A DNA stretch of 64,000 bases. Source: Aureobasidium sp. EXF-3400 (lineage: Eukaryota; Ascomycota; Dothideomycetes; Dothideales; Saccotheciaceae). The position numbers and the translations under genes are program-made. Every line of letters begins with the position of its first letter. Position 1 is the first letter of the stretch. The notes beneath the pieces are model-generated. The model did not search any database. It was given only the letters and a program-made list of their open reading frames with translations, and had not been told where the DNA came from. This document shows, in pieces, positions 43,148-54,136 of the stretch. The DNA is taken from the NCBI GenBank assembly GCA_024195585.1, contig SWBL01000052.1, positions 62,001-126,000 on the forward strand. Direction: 5' to 3'.

Positions 43148-44399
43148 TCATCCTCGATGCAGCACTCGTGAGAGGTTCCGATTCACGATTTGAGGACGCT
43201 GCTGCTCCATGTTTCCGCCAACCTTGACCCCTCCTCCGCTGGCGCTGCCGTAATTGCCAAATCTCTGACTGTTCGTCGTGTTGCGATGCATTTCGCTCAG
43301 AGGCTGTCGGTTCGGTGTTGCCTGTCGTTGACCTGATGTCGACGCTCTGAGGCCATAATCCGGCACGCTTGCACCCAGTGATGGAGAGCCAATGTTTTGC
43401 GAAAGGTCTGCACATTCACACATTAGCTCAACTCCCCCTGCCTCGAGACACGATACATACCCAGTCCTCCTCGAGAGTTCTGACTTGACCACACCTGGTT
43501 CTTGTTGCCGCCATGGCTACCAACTCTGCCATGGCTGTATACTGGTGGCATCCCTTGACCACCTCCTCTGCCAGCCATTGAAGCCGGTCGTTGAGGTGTC
43601 CTGTCTCGCAGCACTTCACCGAACCCGGGCCCTTGCATTGACTGTATCACATGGTCCACATCGTCGGCCGCTGCGTATCGCATCTGCTCAGCGTCTTGCG
43701 TGCCTTTGGCTCGTTGGTATAGCTTGGTCAGTCGCTGGTGAGCCTTGCTCTTCTCGCTGAACGCCTTGACCAACTCTTGGTTCTTCTGCTCGAGCGTCTT
43801 CTTTTCGATATGCATCCCTGTACAATGTCAGTCAATGAAGTCTGTTTGAGACACGGTGCATCTCACGCTCTAGTCTGTCCCTAAGTCCACTGATCTCCGA
43901 ATTGGCGTCCTTGATGACATTGTCCATTTGAGAGTTGAGGTTGGCGTATCTGTCCGCTAGATTCTTGGCCATGTAGTCGTGATACATGCTGCTTTCGTCA
44001 GGCTTGTCCTTTGAGACACATCCAGAGTACTCACATCTCTTGCGTAACCTGATATTGGTAGAATGACAAGCCACGGCTACAACACTCCATGATGATGGTT
44101 GGGCTGAGGCCGCTGAGGACGCTTGTCTTGTAGTCTTCGGTTGGATTGAGCTGTGTAGCGACGGCATCATCTGGATTTGCGAGTTGGGCATCGCATGCAG
44201 GACACACGCGAACACCGTCCGCCGAACTGGATAATCCAAGAGCATTCGAGCACGGAATGCAGAAGATGTGGCTGTGGGGATTAGTTAGACGGCCGGCTTC
44301 TCGAAGACGGCGTGTCACTAACCTGCATGTTGTGACCACGGCTCTATCGGAAAGACGTTGACGGCACTTCAGCGAGTTGCAACGCAAAGGCGCGTCCAT
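43148..44399 (-). CDS. HEI10-like meiotic RING E3 ligase
   Basis: Exons 44399-44323, 44271-44035, 43988-43867, 43817-43461 and 43407-43148 encode 350 residues. The N-terminal RING runs from LRCNSLKCRQRL through VVTTCSHIFCIPC to VCPACDAQL. It is followed by the family block NPTEDYKTSVLSGLSP and MECCSRGLSFYQYQ, then a coiled coil from YMAKNLADRYANLN to KLYQRAKG (about 110-205), and a Gly/Arg/Ser-rich tail. This order matches HEI10/CCNB1IP1, which in Sordaria and animals marks and stabilises crossover sites on meiotic chromosomes through ubiquitin/SUMO ligase activity. Four introns (45-53 nt) fit; the third exon junction (TQE then IMYHDYMAKN) restores the conserved helix. Its presence suggests the organism has retained a meiotic crossover pathway. 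Confidence 0.88.
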
Positions 44400-44784
44400 G
44401 GTTTCTTGCAAAGACGAAAGACTCGGATGTTCAAGTGGCTGGTTGTTCTTTCGCCCGAATAACTGCCTTTTGTCCTCAATCGAATAAGGAAAGCACGACC
44501 ATCGAACTTCTGGCAACGCATCACCGAACCATGAACAGTTGCCTTCTAGATTCCTCTCTTAATTATTGCCAATAAAAACATCATATCGATCTTATCAACC
44601 CGATCTGTCACAATGCACAAACGACAGAACCATCAAGTCATACTTTTCGGAACCGCAGCCCGAACTTAGGAAAATGGTAAACCGACAGATCCTATACAGC
44701 GGCTCTACATTTTCAACGACGGTCGGTCTTGAAGGCCCGTTAAACGACTTGGAAATGTAAATTCTGGCTGGAATTACTATTCGT
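44400..44784. other. Short intergenic region
   Basis: This is the promoter of the HEI10-like gene and the 3' flank of the dioxygenase gene. It is AT-rich around 44560-44600, and no gene is seen. Confidence 0.4.
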
Positions 44785-46054
44785 CTAATTAACATCCACC
44801 AGTTCATCGTTACTATCGAGACCCAATGCCTGTCTTCTGGTTGGAGCATCTTCATCAAAGTATGGCTCCTCGGCCAACGATGTCACACGGGTACCATGTC
44901 GACTTGCAGAGTTCTCGTAGTCCCAAGATGCGTTGTGAATGGTTATGCGATTGTCCCACAGAGCACTGGTTCTGGGGGTCCATCTGAATCGGAGCTGGAT
45001 GTCGACGTTCTGGGACCATGTCAGCAAACTTGTACAAGAGCATGCCTCAACCTGACACAATACTTACGCGCTCATAAACATCGAAAAGGTAGTTCAGGAT
45101 GACATCGCTCTCGGCTTTGTCAAGACCAACGATCTTTGTTGTGAAAGATCTGTTCACGAAGAGCGACTTCCAGCCAGTAGCGGGATGTACACGAACGATC
45201 GGGTGGATACGTTCAATGTGCTTCGGTCCAGCATTGGGATCATTGCGGTCGAGGTATGTATGCGCAGACTTGAAGTACGCCTTCTTGCCGTCAATGATTT
45301 TGCGGAAGCCAGGGCTGAGCTTCTCGTAAGCAGCATAGCCAGATGCCCACAAGGTGTCTCCGCCGACAGATGGTACGATATCGTTGTGAAGATGTGTGAT
45401 TCCTGCAGGCTGACGCTCGTGCACCAGATCAGTGTGCCAGCGAGAAGCACCGCCAGGGTTTCTGAAGTTGGCAGCTCTCTCGGTTGCTTGCAGAGCAGGC
45501 CAGATGACAGTGACGCCTTCAACGCCTGGAACTTGAGGTACTTGAGGCTACACGGATCTTGTCAGCACCCAGGTTTCTGAATCCGACACACCAAAACTTA
45601 CGTGAACTTCAATCTTTCCGTAATGCTCGCCAAGCTCCTTCTGCTGTTGAGGAGAGATATCCTGGTCCCGGAAGAAGACAATACTTCTTTCAGCGATCAG
45701 CAATGCCAATTCATCTCTTTGCTGGTTTGTGAGATCCTTGAGCTGAAGACCTTGGATCTCGGTGCCGATATGAGCTGTCAGATCCTCGACCTTGCTTGCA
45801 GCTTCGAAGAGAGACTTCTTGGTGGGATCCGTCTTCTTTGCTCTTGCTCCAGCGTCATTGTGTTCCCAAGGTTCGTTTCTGATGTTGTAGGCGTCTTGGA
45901 GGTAGAGGGGACGAGCTGGACGGTAAGGGTAGCCGTTCGAGAGGTCAATATTGGCTCTTTCAAAGCGAGCTCGAGTCTCTTTGGGAAGCCCAAGAGTATC
46001 TTTCTTTGGTTGAACCACGTCTGTGATCGAAGGGTCGATAGCACTGGGAGCCAT
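44785..46054 (-). CDS. Sulfonate/taurine 2-oxoglutarate dioxygenase (TauD/Jlp1-like)
   Basis: Exons 46054-45602, 45547-45068 and 45009-44785 encode 385 residues. The protein is a Fe(II)/2-oxoglutarate oxygenase of the TauD family. The facial triad is visible as SRWHTDLVHE (His189, Asp191) and the distal His336 in RITIHNASWDY, with candidate 2-oxoglutarate-binding arginines at 348 and 352 (SRHGTR). An HIGTEIQGLQLKDLT stretch and IVFFRDQDIS in the N-terminal half are typical of the group. Family members split sulfite from taurine or other sulfonates for sulfur nutrition; relatives act on other substrates. It is divergent from a Dal5/Liz1-family anion transporter across 1.1 kb, which suggests uptake plus cleavage of one substrate. 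Confidence 0.88.
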
Positions 46055-47162
46055 GATGGTAGGTCTGCTCTGAGTAAGGATTTGTAAAGTTGCAAGACTT
46101 GAGATTGAGAAGATGAACGAGCAGTTTCTTTAAACTCTCATTTCAACCTTTATATCCAGAAGCTATCTTTGTACAGATGCCGGGGATTACAAATCTGACT
46201 GACAAGAGTATATATCAACAGTGGATCGAAAGCACACCATCAAGCTATTGCTAAGCATGACCTGACTGGAGTTACCATTACCCCTCACCACGGCACCTTA
46301 TCCAGTGTCTGATGAGTGTTCCAACGACCTGTAGGATCAATAACCCCTCAACAAACACACCTCAGCATATAGATCTCCATGTGTTGTGGTGGGGTTTGGG
46401 CAGGGTGGTTGCATGTCTTGGCAAAATCAGCTGTGTCGTAAGAGTGGGCTTCAATGGCGACATCTGATCTTCCTCCACTAACTACAACCTCAACTTTCAC
46501 CACATAAGATCCGATTAATAGGCGTGTTGTAATTGGAAGATGGTGATGAGATAGAGTATGCACTTCTAGGTTCGCCGGCAACCCCGCATCGGTTTCTGAA
46601 GCCTTGTTGCTCACCACAAGGGTGGCTCTCGTTGGCAAAGGGAAGGAGCAACACACTTTCGTCGCTTCTTGCATGTGCTTTCATTCCAAGTTCATCGAAT
46701 CATCCTCACCTGATCATCAACTGTGTCATCATCATACAACTATCGTAGCATGCAAACCATTTGCTCGACCTGCGGACTGCTCAACCAATGTCGACGTCTC
46801 CATGGAGCAAAAAGATGCAACCTCCAATTATGATGAGCACGCAATGCAGGACGTGTGTCGCGCAACGACGGATCTACCCAAGGAGCATCAAGTACCTACT
46901 ATCAATGTATCGTGCTGCCACGCAGTTCCGTTATCAAGAAGCACGCAATAGCTACCTCGTTATGGATCATACAGCATATCCACACTGCTTCAGTGAGCAA
47001 CGGCGAACCTTGCAATCCTTCATGACTCGGCATATCCGACGGAGCCAGACCTTCTTTGCCTTGGATGCTGTTCTATGGACCTCTTATATGTCTGAGGCTT
47101 CGCAGAACCATTTCTCTTGGGCCTCAGCATAGTTTGCCAATACCAGCCTTGGGCTAACAAGC
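46055..47162. promoter_or_regulatory. Divergent promoter between dioxygenase and transporter
   Basis: These 1.1 kb are shared upstream sequence of two divergent genes that could be co-regulated. Several short open frames (for example 46761-47132) have no recognisable content. I cannot identify a specific regulator site with confidence. Confidence 0.4.
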
Positions 47163-49037
47163 ATGTCCGACCTACCAATCAAATCGGCTGACAATGCCGT
47201 TGACGAACAAGCATATGAGCGGGCTCAAGAAGTCATCGCCGCAAAGCCGAAGAGAAAGTGGCAGAGTTACATCTGGGACACATTTGACAAGAGCCCTGAG
47301 GAGAGAAAGTTCTTGTTCAAAATTGATACTGCTTTGCTCACTCTTGCGTCTTTTGGTATGTTAAACCGAGTTGAGTGTTTGGAATATCGTTGACACTTAT
47401 AAAAGGCTACTTCATCAAGTACCTCGATCAGTCAAATATCAATAATGCTTTTGTCTCTGGAATGTAAGCATCATCCATGATATCCTCTCTGGGCCAAGTT
47501 TACTCATTTTCCAACTCAGGCAGGAAGATCTCAGTCTATACGGCAATCAACTCAACTACATGCAGACGTGTTGGACTGTCGGTTATGTCATTGGCGAGAT
47601 TCCGTCAAATATTATGCTGACAAAGATACGACCTCGCTACTGGCTTCCTGCTCTCGAGGTTTGTGGACGATCACGCTTTGCAGTATGTCAAGACACTAAC
47701 TTTCCAAAACAGTTGACATGGACCATCTTGACTTTTTGTACTTGCAAGGCCAACAGTGCTACCCAGCTCTATGTTATCCGCTTCTTCGTTGGTGAGAATA
47801 AGGCGGATATTGCCTGTATTCACAGAATTGGTACTGACTTATGCCAGGTCTTGCCGAGAGTGCCTTTTATCCCGGCATGCAGTATATCATCGGCTCTTGG
47901 TACCGTAAAGACGAACTCGCGAAGAGATCATGCATCTTCCACACGAGCAGTTCAATCGCCACAATGTTCTCTGGATATCTCATGGCTGCAGTCTATCACC
48001 TCGGAGGCGTTGGAGGCTTCAAAGGTTGGCAATGGTAAGCATCAATCACGGATATTTCCTCGAGATATACACACTGACAGCGAGGTAATAGGCTCTTCAT
48101 TGTTGACGGCATAATCTCTCTCCCGATTTGCATAGCTACCTTTGTCTTCCTCCCTGACGTACCGGAAATTTGCACTTCCTTCTACTTGACCAAGGAAGAA
48201 ATCGCCTTTGCCCAGAAACGCATGCAACTCGAGGGGCGTCGAAACCGCGAACCTTACACCCGCTCCAAAATCTGGAAGATCTTCTCATCCTGGCATATCT
48301 ACATGTTGACTCTGTTATACATCTTCTTCAACAATGGCTCGGCGAACTCTCAGCCAGTGTTTCAACAGTTCTTGAAGAAGAGCAAGGATCCCAAGTATAC
48401 GATAACGCAGATCAACGCGTATCCGACCACTACTAACGCAGTCACTGTTCTCACGACGTTGATTTACGCGTGGACGAGTGATGGGCTGTTCAAAGGGGCG
48501 AGATGGCCTCCGATGATATTTGGCGCTTGCATGAATATTCTGTGCTATACTTCACTCGCCGTCTGGGATATCCCTGTAGGATGGAAATGGACTTGTTATG
48601 TGTTGAGTGGATGCGGAGGTGGATTGAGCGGTTTGATCTTTGCGTAAGTTGTCCTTTACTTTTCTCCTTTTCTCTGCTATCGTTTTACTGACAACAATCA
48701 CAGCTGGGCACACGAAATCTGCTCCAAAGACAACGAAGAACGCGCCATTGTCTCAGCCACCATGAACGAAATGGCATATGTCGTACAAGCATGGCTACCC
48801 CTTTTGGTCTGGCAACAAATCGATGCGCCAAAATATCACAAGGGCTTTATCACTGTCACTTGTTTGTCTGTATGTATCATCATTACAGCACTCGGCACGA
48901 GGTACTTGCACAAAAGGGAGATAAGACGCGATGCCAAAGAAAGTATCAGGGATCAGATCGAGGGATATGATACTGGTGTTGAGACGCCGCCGCAGCAGAC
49001 TGTAGAGGTACAGGCAGGTGGTAAGGCTTATGTTTAA
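47163..49037 (+). CDS. MFS anion/vitamin transporter (Dal5/Liz1 family)
   Basis: Seven exons, 47163-47355, 47406-47463, 47520-47658, 47713-47791, 47848-48034, 48092-48643 and 48704-49037, encode 513 residues with about twelve membrane helices. The YFIKYLDQSNINNAFVSGM stretch in helix 1, TVGYVIGEIPSNIMLTKIRP in helix 2 and GLAESAFYPGMQY are hallmarks of the anion:cation symporter family, which includes allantoate (Dal5), pantothenate (Fen2/Liz1) and sulfonate (Soa1) transporters. A KYTITQINAYPTTTNAV segment is typical of the Liz1/Fen2 group. All six junctions keep frame. Substrate is uncertain: sequence flavour favours pantothenate-like, while the neighbouring sulfonate dioxygenase favours a sulfonate. 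Confidence 0.88.
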
Positions 49038-49668
49038 TGTTGGAGACCGGTCTCCCCGTAGGTGCAGAGAAACGTTCTCACTATACAAAGGCATGATGGG
49101 TTCTAGACTAGGGTTGTTTCCAAAGAGAGTCTAGAGTACATTGCTTCTTCGATGGAGAACATCCTATCACTTGAGAGAATCGTACGTTTCTATAGCTTCG
49201 AATAGCTGGTGCTTCGCAGTTGAAAGGCAAAACATCAGGATCTCTTATCGAAAAGGATGCCCTCGCGAGAGCACTTTCCCTGTTGGTCACTCATCTGACT
49301 GTGTCTCCCCGTAGAAGCTTCCTTGTCTTAAGGCGATTGACATCGAATCTAAACAGCAAGATGTGGTGGTTTGTTCAGAATGTGAATTACAAGAATGGTT
49401 ATCTAGAAAAAACAATGATATGAAAAAAGGATGGCAAACCTCCTTACGCCCGCTGACTATGCAAGAAAAGCCGATTGTGCAAGAATGGAGACTCCTACTA
49501 CTTCATCAGAGTTAAAAAGAGAGGTAGATCCACGTGGTGTATGTCTGGATGTCCAGGGCTGCGGTGAGTTCAGAAGTCCCTCGAGAGAGATGCCTCAATC
49601 GTGTGATCAGGACTCAAGAACAGACACAACGACCGAGGCAGAAAAGAAAGCAAGAGTACAAAGAATAC
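49038..49668. other. Convergent intergenic region
   Basis: This is 3' flanking sequence of the transporter and of the next minus-strand gene. No supported gene is seen. Confidence 0.4.
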
Positions 49669-50300
49669 TCAAACATCCTCTCTATCCACACCCAACAACC
49701 TCTCCTTCTCAGCATCCTCATTACTCTGAATAACCTCATCAATATGTTCCAAAATCTGTTCCTTCCTCCTCACCGCCAACTTCTCATCCTCAAATCTTTC
49801 TTCCTTGCTTCTAGTCTCTACTCTCCTAGCCGACTTCTTAGCCCACGTCTCATCATTTTGGCGTCTGATGAGTCTCTCCTTTTGCTCTTTTGTCAACCAT
49901 GGGTTATCGCCATAGCTCAGGATGTAAGGGTTTTGACCAGAGTAGCCGGTTACCAGGGCGCGAGAGACGTCGGGGTTGTCGAGCAGGGAGTCCCAGAGGG
50001 ATTTGATGAGTTCGGATTGGTGGAGTTCGAAGTCGCGGAGGCCTTTTACGCCGTCGGTCTGTGAAAGGTTGTTGTTAGTGGAAAGGCGCAGAGGTGCAGG
50101 TAGAGGGGGAAGATGCTTACGGTCCACCAGACTAGTCGCAGGGTACCGGGGAAGAGTTTCTTGGGGGGTTCGCCGGTCCAGGCGACCTTCAAGTGGTCGC
50201 GGAAGGCGTAGGCCCATGATGCGGCATAGCCGGGTTGTTGCTCGGGATGTGAGTCGAAGAAGATGACGGGGCTGCCGAATTTGATGTTGGGTGCGGCCAT
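49669..50300 (-). CDS. Small conserved-looking protein, unknown function
   Basis: Exons 50300-50121 and 50058-49669 encode 189 residues. The N-terminal half (MAAPNIKFGSPVIFFDSHPE, then AYAFRDHLKVAWTGEPPKKL and LRLVWWTTDGVKGLRDFELH) looks folded. The C-terminal 70 residues are highly charged and likely form a long helix or coiled coil (KEERFEDEKLAVRRKEQILEH segment). No signal peptide or membrane helix is clear. The junction was chosen because it keeps frame with a GTAAGC donor and CACAG acceptor. I do not recognise the family; the size and charge would suit a small mitochondrial or ribosome-associated subunit, but that is a guess. Confidence 0.7.
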
Positions 50301-50922
50301 TGTGATGTGCGTCTTTCACTTCAGGTTGTCGATAGTTTCCTTGAGCTCTTGACGGGCTTCTCTTTGCGATCCTCTTGATGACTGTATTGAATATATGCGA
50401 CGAAGTGGGGTTGTTATGGATAGTTTGGTGACGAAGAATATGTGTTGACGTGAAGGGTGGTACAGAGGGTCGATAGCAATAAGTCCGCGTAAGCTGTCGT
50501 CAATGTGAGAAAGTCTGGGATAGACTGCGACGTGGTTGCCAGAAAAGAAGATGTCAAGACCCAAAAGGAAATGATTTGTTTGGAGCCAGAATCCCATCGA
50601 AGGCGGAGATTGCGGAGTTGGGAACCAGACCCTCCCTCTTGCTCTTGGCGTTGAACGATCAAGGGCCGACATGCCGTGACGCCTTGGTCAGCTTCACGCT
50701 TCAAAATCGCGCAACCCATTCATCGAGACAAGAGACAAGATTCGTTGAATCGTGAAAGCTGTGTCTTCATTGAGAGACATGCTATTGCCATCTTCTCTAT
50801 ATTACATTTCCATTCCAGCGCTTGCTCACGCTGTTCGATGCTCATTCAACTGTCAAGTGCCAAAGGCTTCATCCATGTCATCTTTTTGCCTTGACGATCC
50901 CATATCATATCCATGCTACCAT
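50301..50922. other. Intergenic region
   Basis: This is the promoter of the small unknown gene and the 3' flank of RPN1, both on the minus strand. Open frames within it have no recognisable content. Confidence 0.4.
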
Positions 50923-53795
50923 CTATGCTTGCGCGCCCTCCCACTCAGGGTTCTACGATACGTGTTAGTTTGGTGGACTTGCAAAAAACCGTTGATGAGA
51001 ACATACCTTTTTCAGAATGACCAGTCCCTCCATGACATTTGTCACTGGAAGGTACTCCTCGTCTTCAAGCTCAGCTCTCTCGCCATAACTCAACAAAACA
51101 GGTGTGCTCTGTGTTTGCCAGCCGGTAATTGTCTTGGGGCGACCGGCTTGTCCGACGACATCAACTGCTTGACCAACGCGAACGTTGACCTGCAGAGGCT
51201 TGAGGTCCTCATCCAATGTGATGAGGAATCTAGGGTTGATGGCGGTGACGAGGAAGTAGAGGAGGTAGTGTGAGTCGCCGAGCACGAATGACTTGGCGTC
51301 AATGAGGGAGACGAGAGTAGTAAGGAGACCAGCAGCTGAGACCCTGGAGAGGACACTGCGGTCGGTGTGGAATGGTGAGAGCGAAAGAGTACCCTTACCC
51401 ATGTGCAGCATACCTTGTGCAATGCGGACCATGAAGAGAGCGTTGGGGTCGCGGTGGTAGTACGAAGCAAGCTGGCGAAGCAACTGAGCCAGACGAGCGT
51501 TGTTTGTACCGGCACCCAGCAAACCCATGGCGAAGATGGCGTTGACAGCGACATCGGGGTCGTTGTCGTGAGTGTAACGTGACAAAGTGTCGTAGACCTT
51601 CATTTGAGGGTTGGAGGGAGAGATCAGACCCATGGCAAGAGGAACAGCCTTGCGGATGTTGGCCTCGCCGTAGTGCATCAAGTGGCCAAACTGGCGGAGG
51701 ACCATCTCCTGACCAACCTCCTCACCCATGGCAACAAGCGACAGACCGAGAACAGCGTAGGTCTGGACAAGCTCATCACCCTTTCTGTCCTCATCACCTT
51801 CCTCAATGTGCTCGTTGCAGGTGTAGAGGAGTTCTTGTAGCTTCAAGACAGCGCCGGTTCCAGCCCAGGCGCAGATTTCTGCAAGAACAGAAGTAGGCTT
51901 GGACATGGGGTGATCGATGGCCTTGAGAGTCTCAAGAATGACATCAACCTCTTCCTGCTGGCCGAAGTACAACAGGGCAAGACCAAGAGCCATGAAGCGA
52001 GTCCACTTGTCCTTGAGTTGCTTGTTGCGGTCTTCATCGAGGAAAGTTTGGATAATGGCCTCGCTGACATCTGATTGGGCAGATCCAACGAAAATCAGAC
52101 CAAGAGAGAGAGCAGCCATTGCAGATAGCTGCATGTCGAGAGTAGTGTCCATAACGAAGGGAAGAAGCAACTCGAGGAGATCCTCGCGGTTGGAACCCGC
52201 GTAAGCCAGACCCAGACCCATCAGAGAAGCGACTCTGATCGACTCTGACTTTCCGCTGTCGAGGTTGTCGCCAAGCAGAGCAAAGGCAGGGTCAGCCTCA
52301 AGGCGCACACCAGAGTTGACAATACCAGTGGCCAGAGCAGCGCCGGCCTTGATTGAGTCCTCCTGAACGTATGTGTATGTATCAATCTTGTCAACACCGT
52401 TCTCGACATCCCAAAGCATGAGAGCACCAAGCGAGGCAGCGGTAGAGAGCATGCCATCGTCCTTTGTCTTCCACACCCAACTTGACTTGATACCACCCTC
52501 GACAAGCATCATCTTGTCTGTTCCGAAACCGGCGTTGACAAAGGCGTTGACGAAAGCGCTAGCCAGATTGTGTCTCGCCGAGTCGGTGTTGGTCAGACCA
52601 GCGGTTCTGCTCGATTCAAGATGCGACTTGTAGATATCCTCGGGGACCTTGGGGTCGAGGATGTTGAGCTCTTTGGCCAGAGCCTTGAAGTGGTCTGGCA
52701 TTTTCGTGTTGTTCAAGCAGTCCTGCAGCTCAGGGTCCTCCTCTTTCTCCTCGTCATCAAGCTCAAGCGGGATCTTTTGGCGGGCGAGTACAAATGCGAG
52801 CTGTCTACGCATATTCTTGTCCTTGGTGGAGTTGAAGTCGGTCTTGATCAGGTCAAAGTCATTGAGACGGATGGCCAAGGTAAGAGCGTGGGGAAGCTGG
52901 TTGTGTTTTCTGTAGATGTCATGCGCGGTGTGAAGGAATCTATCGTTGTCCGGGTATGTGAGGAGCGGTACCATGCTGACCATGTACAGACAGACTCTGG
53001 CATAAGTGTTTTCATCGACGTGATCGGCAATGCACTCGATCATCTCAAGCTCGCTCAGGATATCGACTGCATCGGCCTCTGCATTGTGCTTAAGGAAGAA
53101 GGGGACGAGAGCCAGACACAGGGTGACGAGTTCATCGGCGTCGCGCTCCTCGTTCAGGCGCTTCTGGTAATCGGAACCTATCTCAAGAGCCAGATGGCGC
53201 ATGTACTCGTGACCCCATGAACCAAGATCGCCTGAAGGTGCTAGCAAGCGGTACTTGAGTGTGTCGGTGCGATCCCCTTCAGCATATGTCATGCCCAGTA
53301 CGGACAGGGTGTCGGCCAGTGAGTTCTTGTCGTCGCCTGCAGGCCAGGACTCGTATGCTTGTTCGAGCTTTTCATAGTGGGGGCGGAGAAATTTCAGAGG
53401 CTTCGGGACGGCGGTCATGGATGATGTGGCGGTCTTGATGGATGTCTTGATGGCTTCGAGGGCGGGCTTGTACAGCGACTTGTCGGACTCCTGGAGATGT
53501 GTTAATGAGAGTCCATTTCGCCATGGGAGCAGAACGGATGTACCAGTAATCTCTCGGCAAGCATGTCCAGCTCGTCCTTGAGCTTCTGGTCCTCCTCGCT
53601 CAGATCGTCTAGAATAGGTCAGACTATGGTGAATTCCAGACATGTGGTGGGTCACATACCGGCAGGGAGATCGACGGGCTTCTTGCCATCCTTGGTGGAC
53701 TGGTCCTTCGAATCCTTTGCGTCGGGGGCTTCGGCGGTCTGCTTGTCGGCAGGAGCCTTGCCCTTGTCGGCGACAGGCTTGTCGTCCTGGGCCAT
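50923..53795 (-). CDS. RPN1: 26S proteasome regulatory subunit Rpn1
   Basis: Exons 53795-53660, 53608-53544, 53490-51007 and 50952-50923 encode 904 residues. Rpn1 is the base subunit of the 19S particle that docks ubiquitin receptors and Ubp6. The acidic/Lys-rich N terminus (MAQDDKPVADKGKAPADKQ) is followed by the DLSEEDQKLKDELDMLAERL helix and ESDKSLYKPALEAIKTSI. The centre contains proteasome/cyclosome repeats, helical units with G-rich turns such as SLGALMLWDVENG, SLMGLGLAYAGSNRED and AALSLGLIFVGSAQSD. The last exon encodes only NPEWEGAQA after LVILKK; reading through the donor instead would give an unrelated tail. It is divergent from RIO2 with 341 bp between start codons. Confidence 0.94.
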
Positions 53796-54136
53796 GGTGA
53801 TGTTTGGGCGGCTGTCGGGGGATATGTATCGGTGGCGGGGGAAGAGTTAGGACGCGAATTCAGACTCTGATGACCGGGAGATGAGGGTCCAGAGAAGTGC
53901 GAGATGGAGGGATAGACAGATGTCGTGTGAGGGAAGATGGTGTTGATGGCGGCGATGCGGCGAGCAGCTCTCAAGCTAGAATGACGCCGATAGGTTGCGA
54001 AACAGCGACCCTTGGCATCTCACCGCCTTCGGACTTGACCCGGCAGAAGGAACCATCCCCGCTGCCATTGGAAGAATTTATCAAAGACCGGTCGCTACTT
54101 CCTAATCGATCAGTCAGAAAGCATACACACGACAAG
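53796..54136. promoter_or_regulatory. Bidirectional promoter RPN1 / RIO2
   Basis: These 341 bp lie between two divergent start codons and must contain both promoters. The region is G-rich on the plus strand. I cannot identify a proteasome-associated control element with confidence. Confidence 0.5.

Noticed and set aside
46761..47132. 123-residue frame upstream of the MFS transporter
   Set aside because: No domain or homology cue, and it lies in the shared divergent promoter region.
53613..53655. Alternative RPN1 start inside the first intron
   Set aside because: It reads intron sequence; the upstream ATG at 53795 with two GT..AG introns gives the conserved Rpn1 N terminus.
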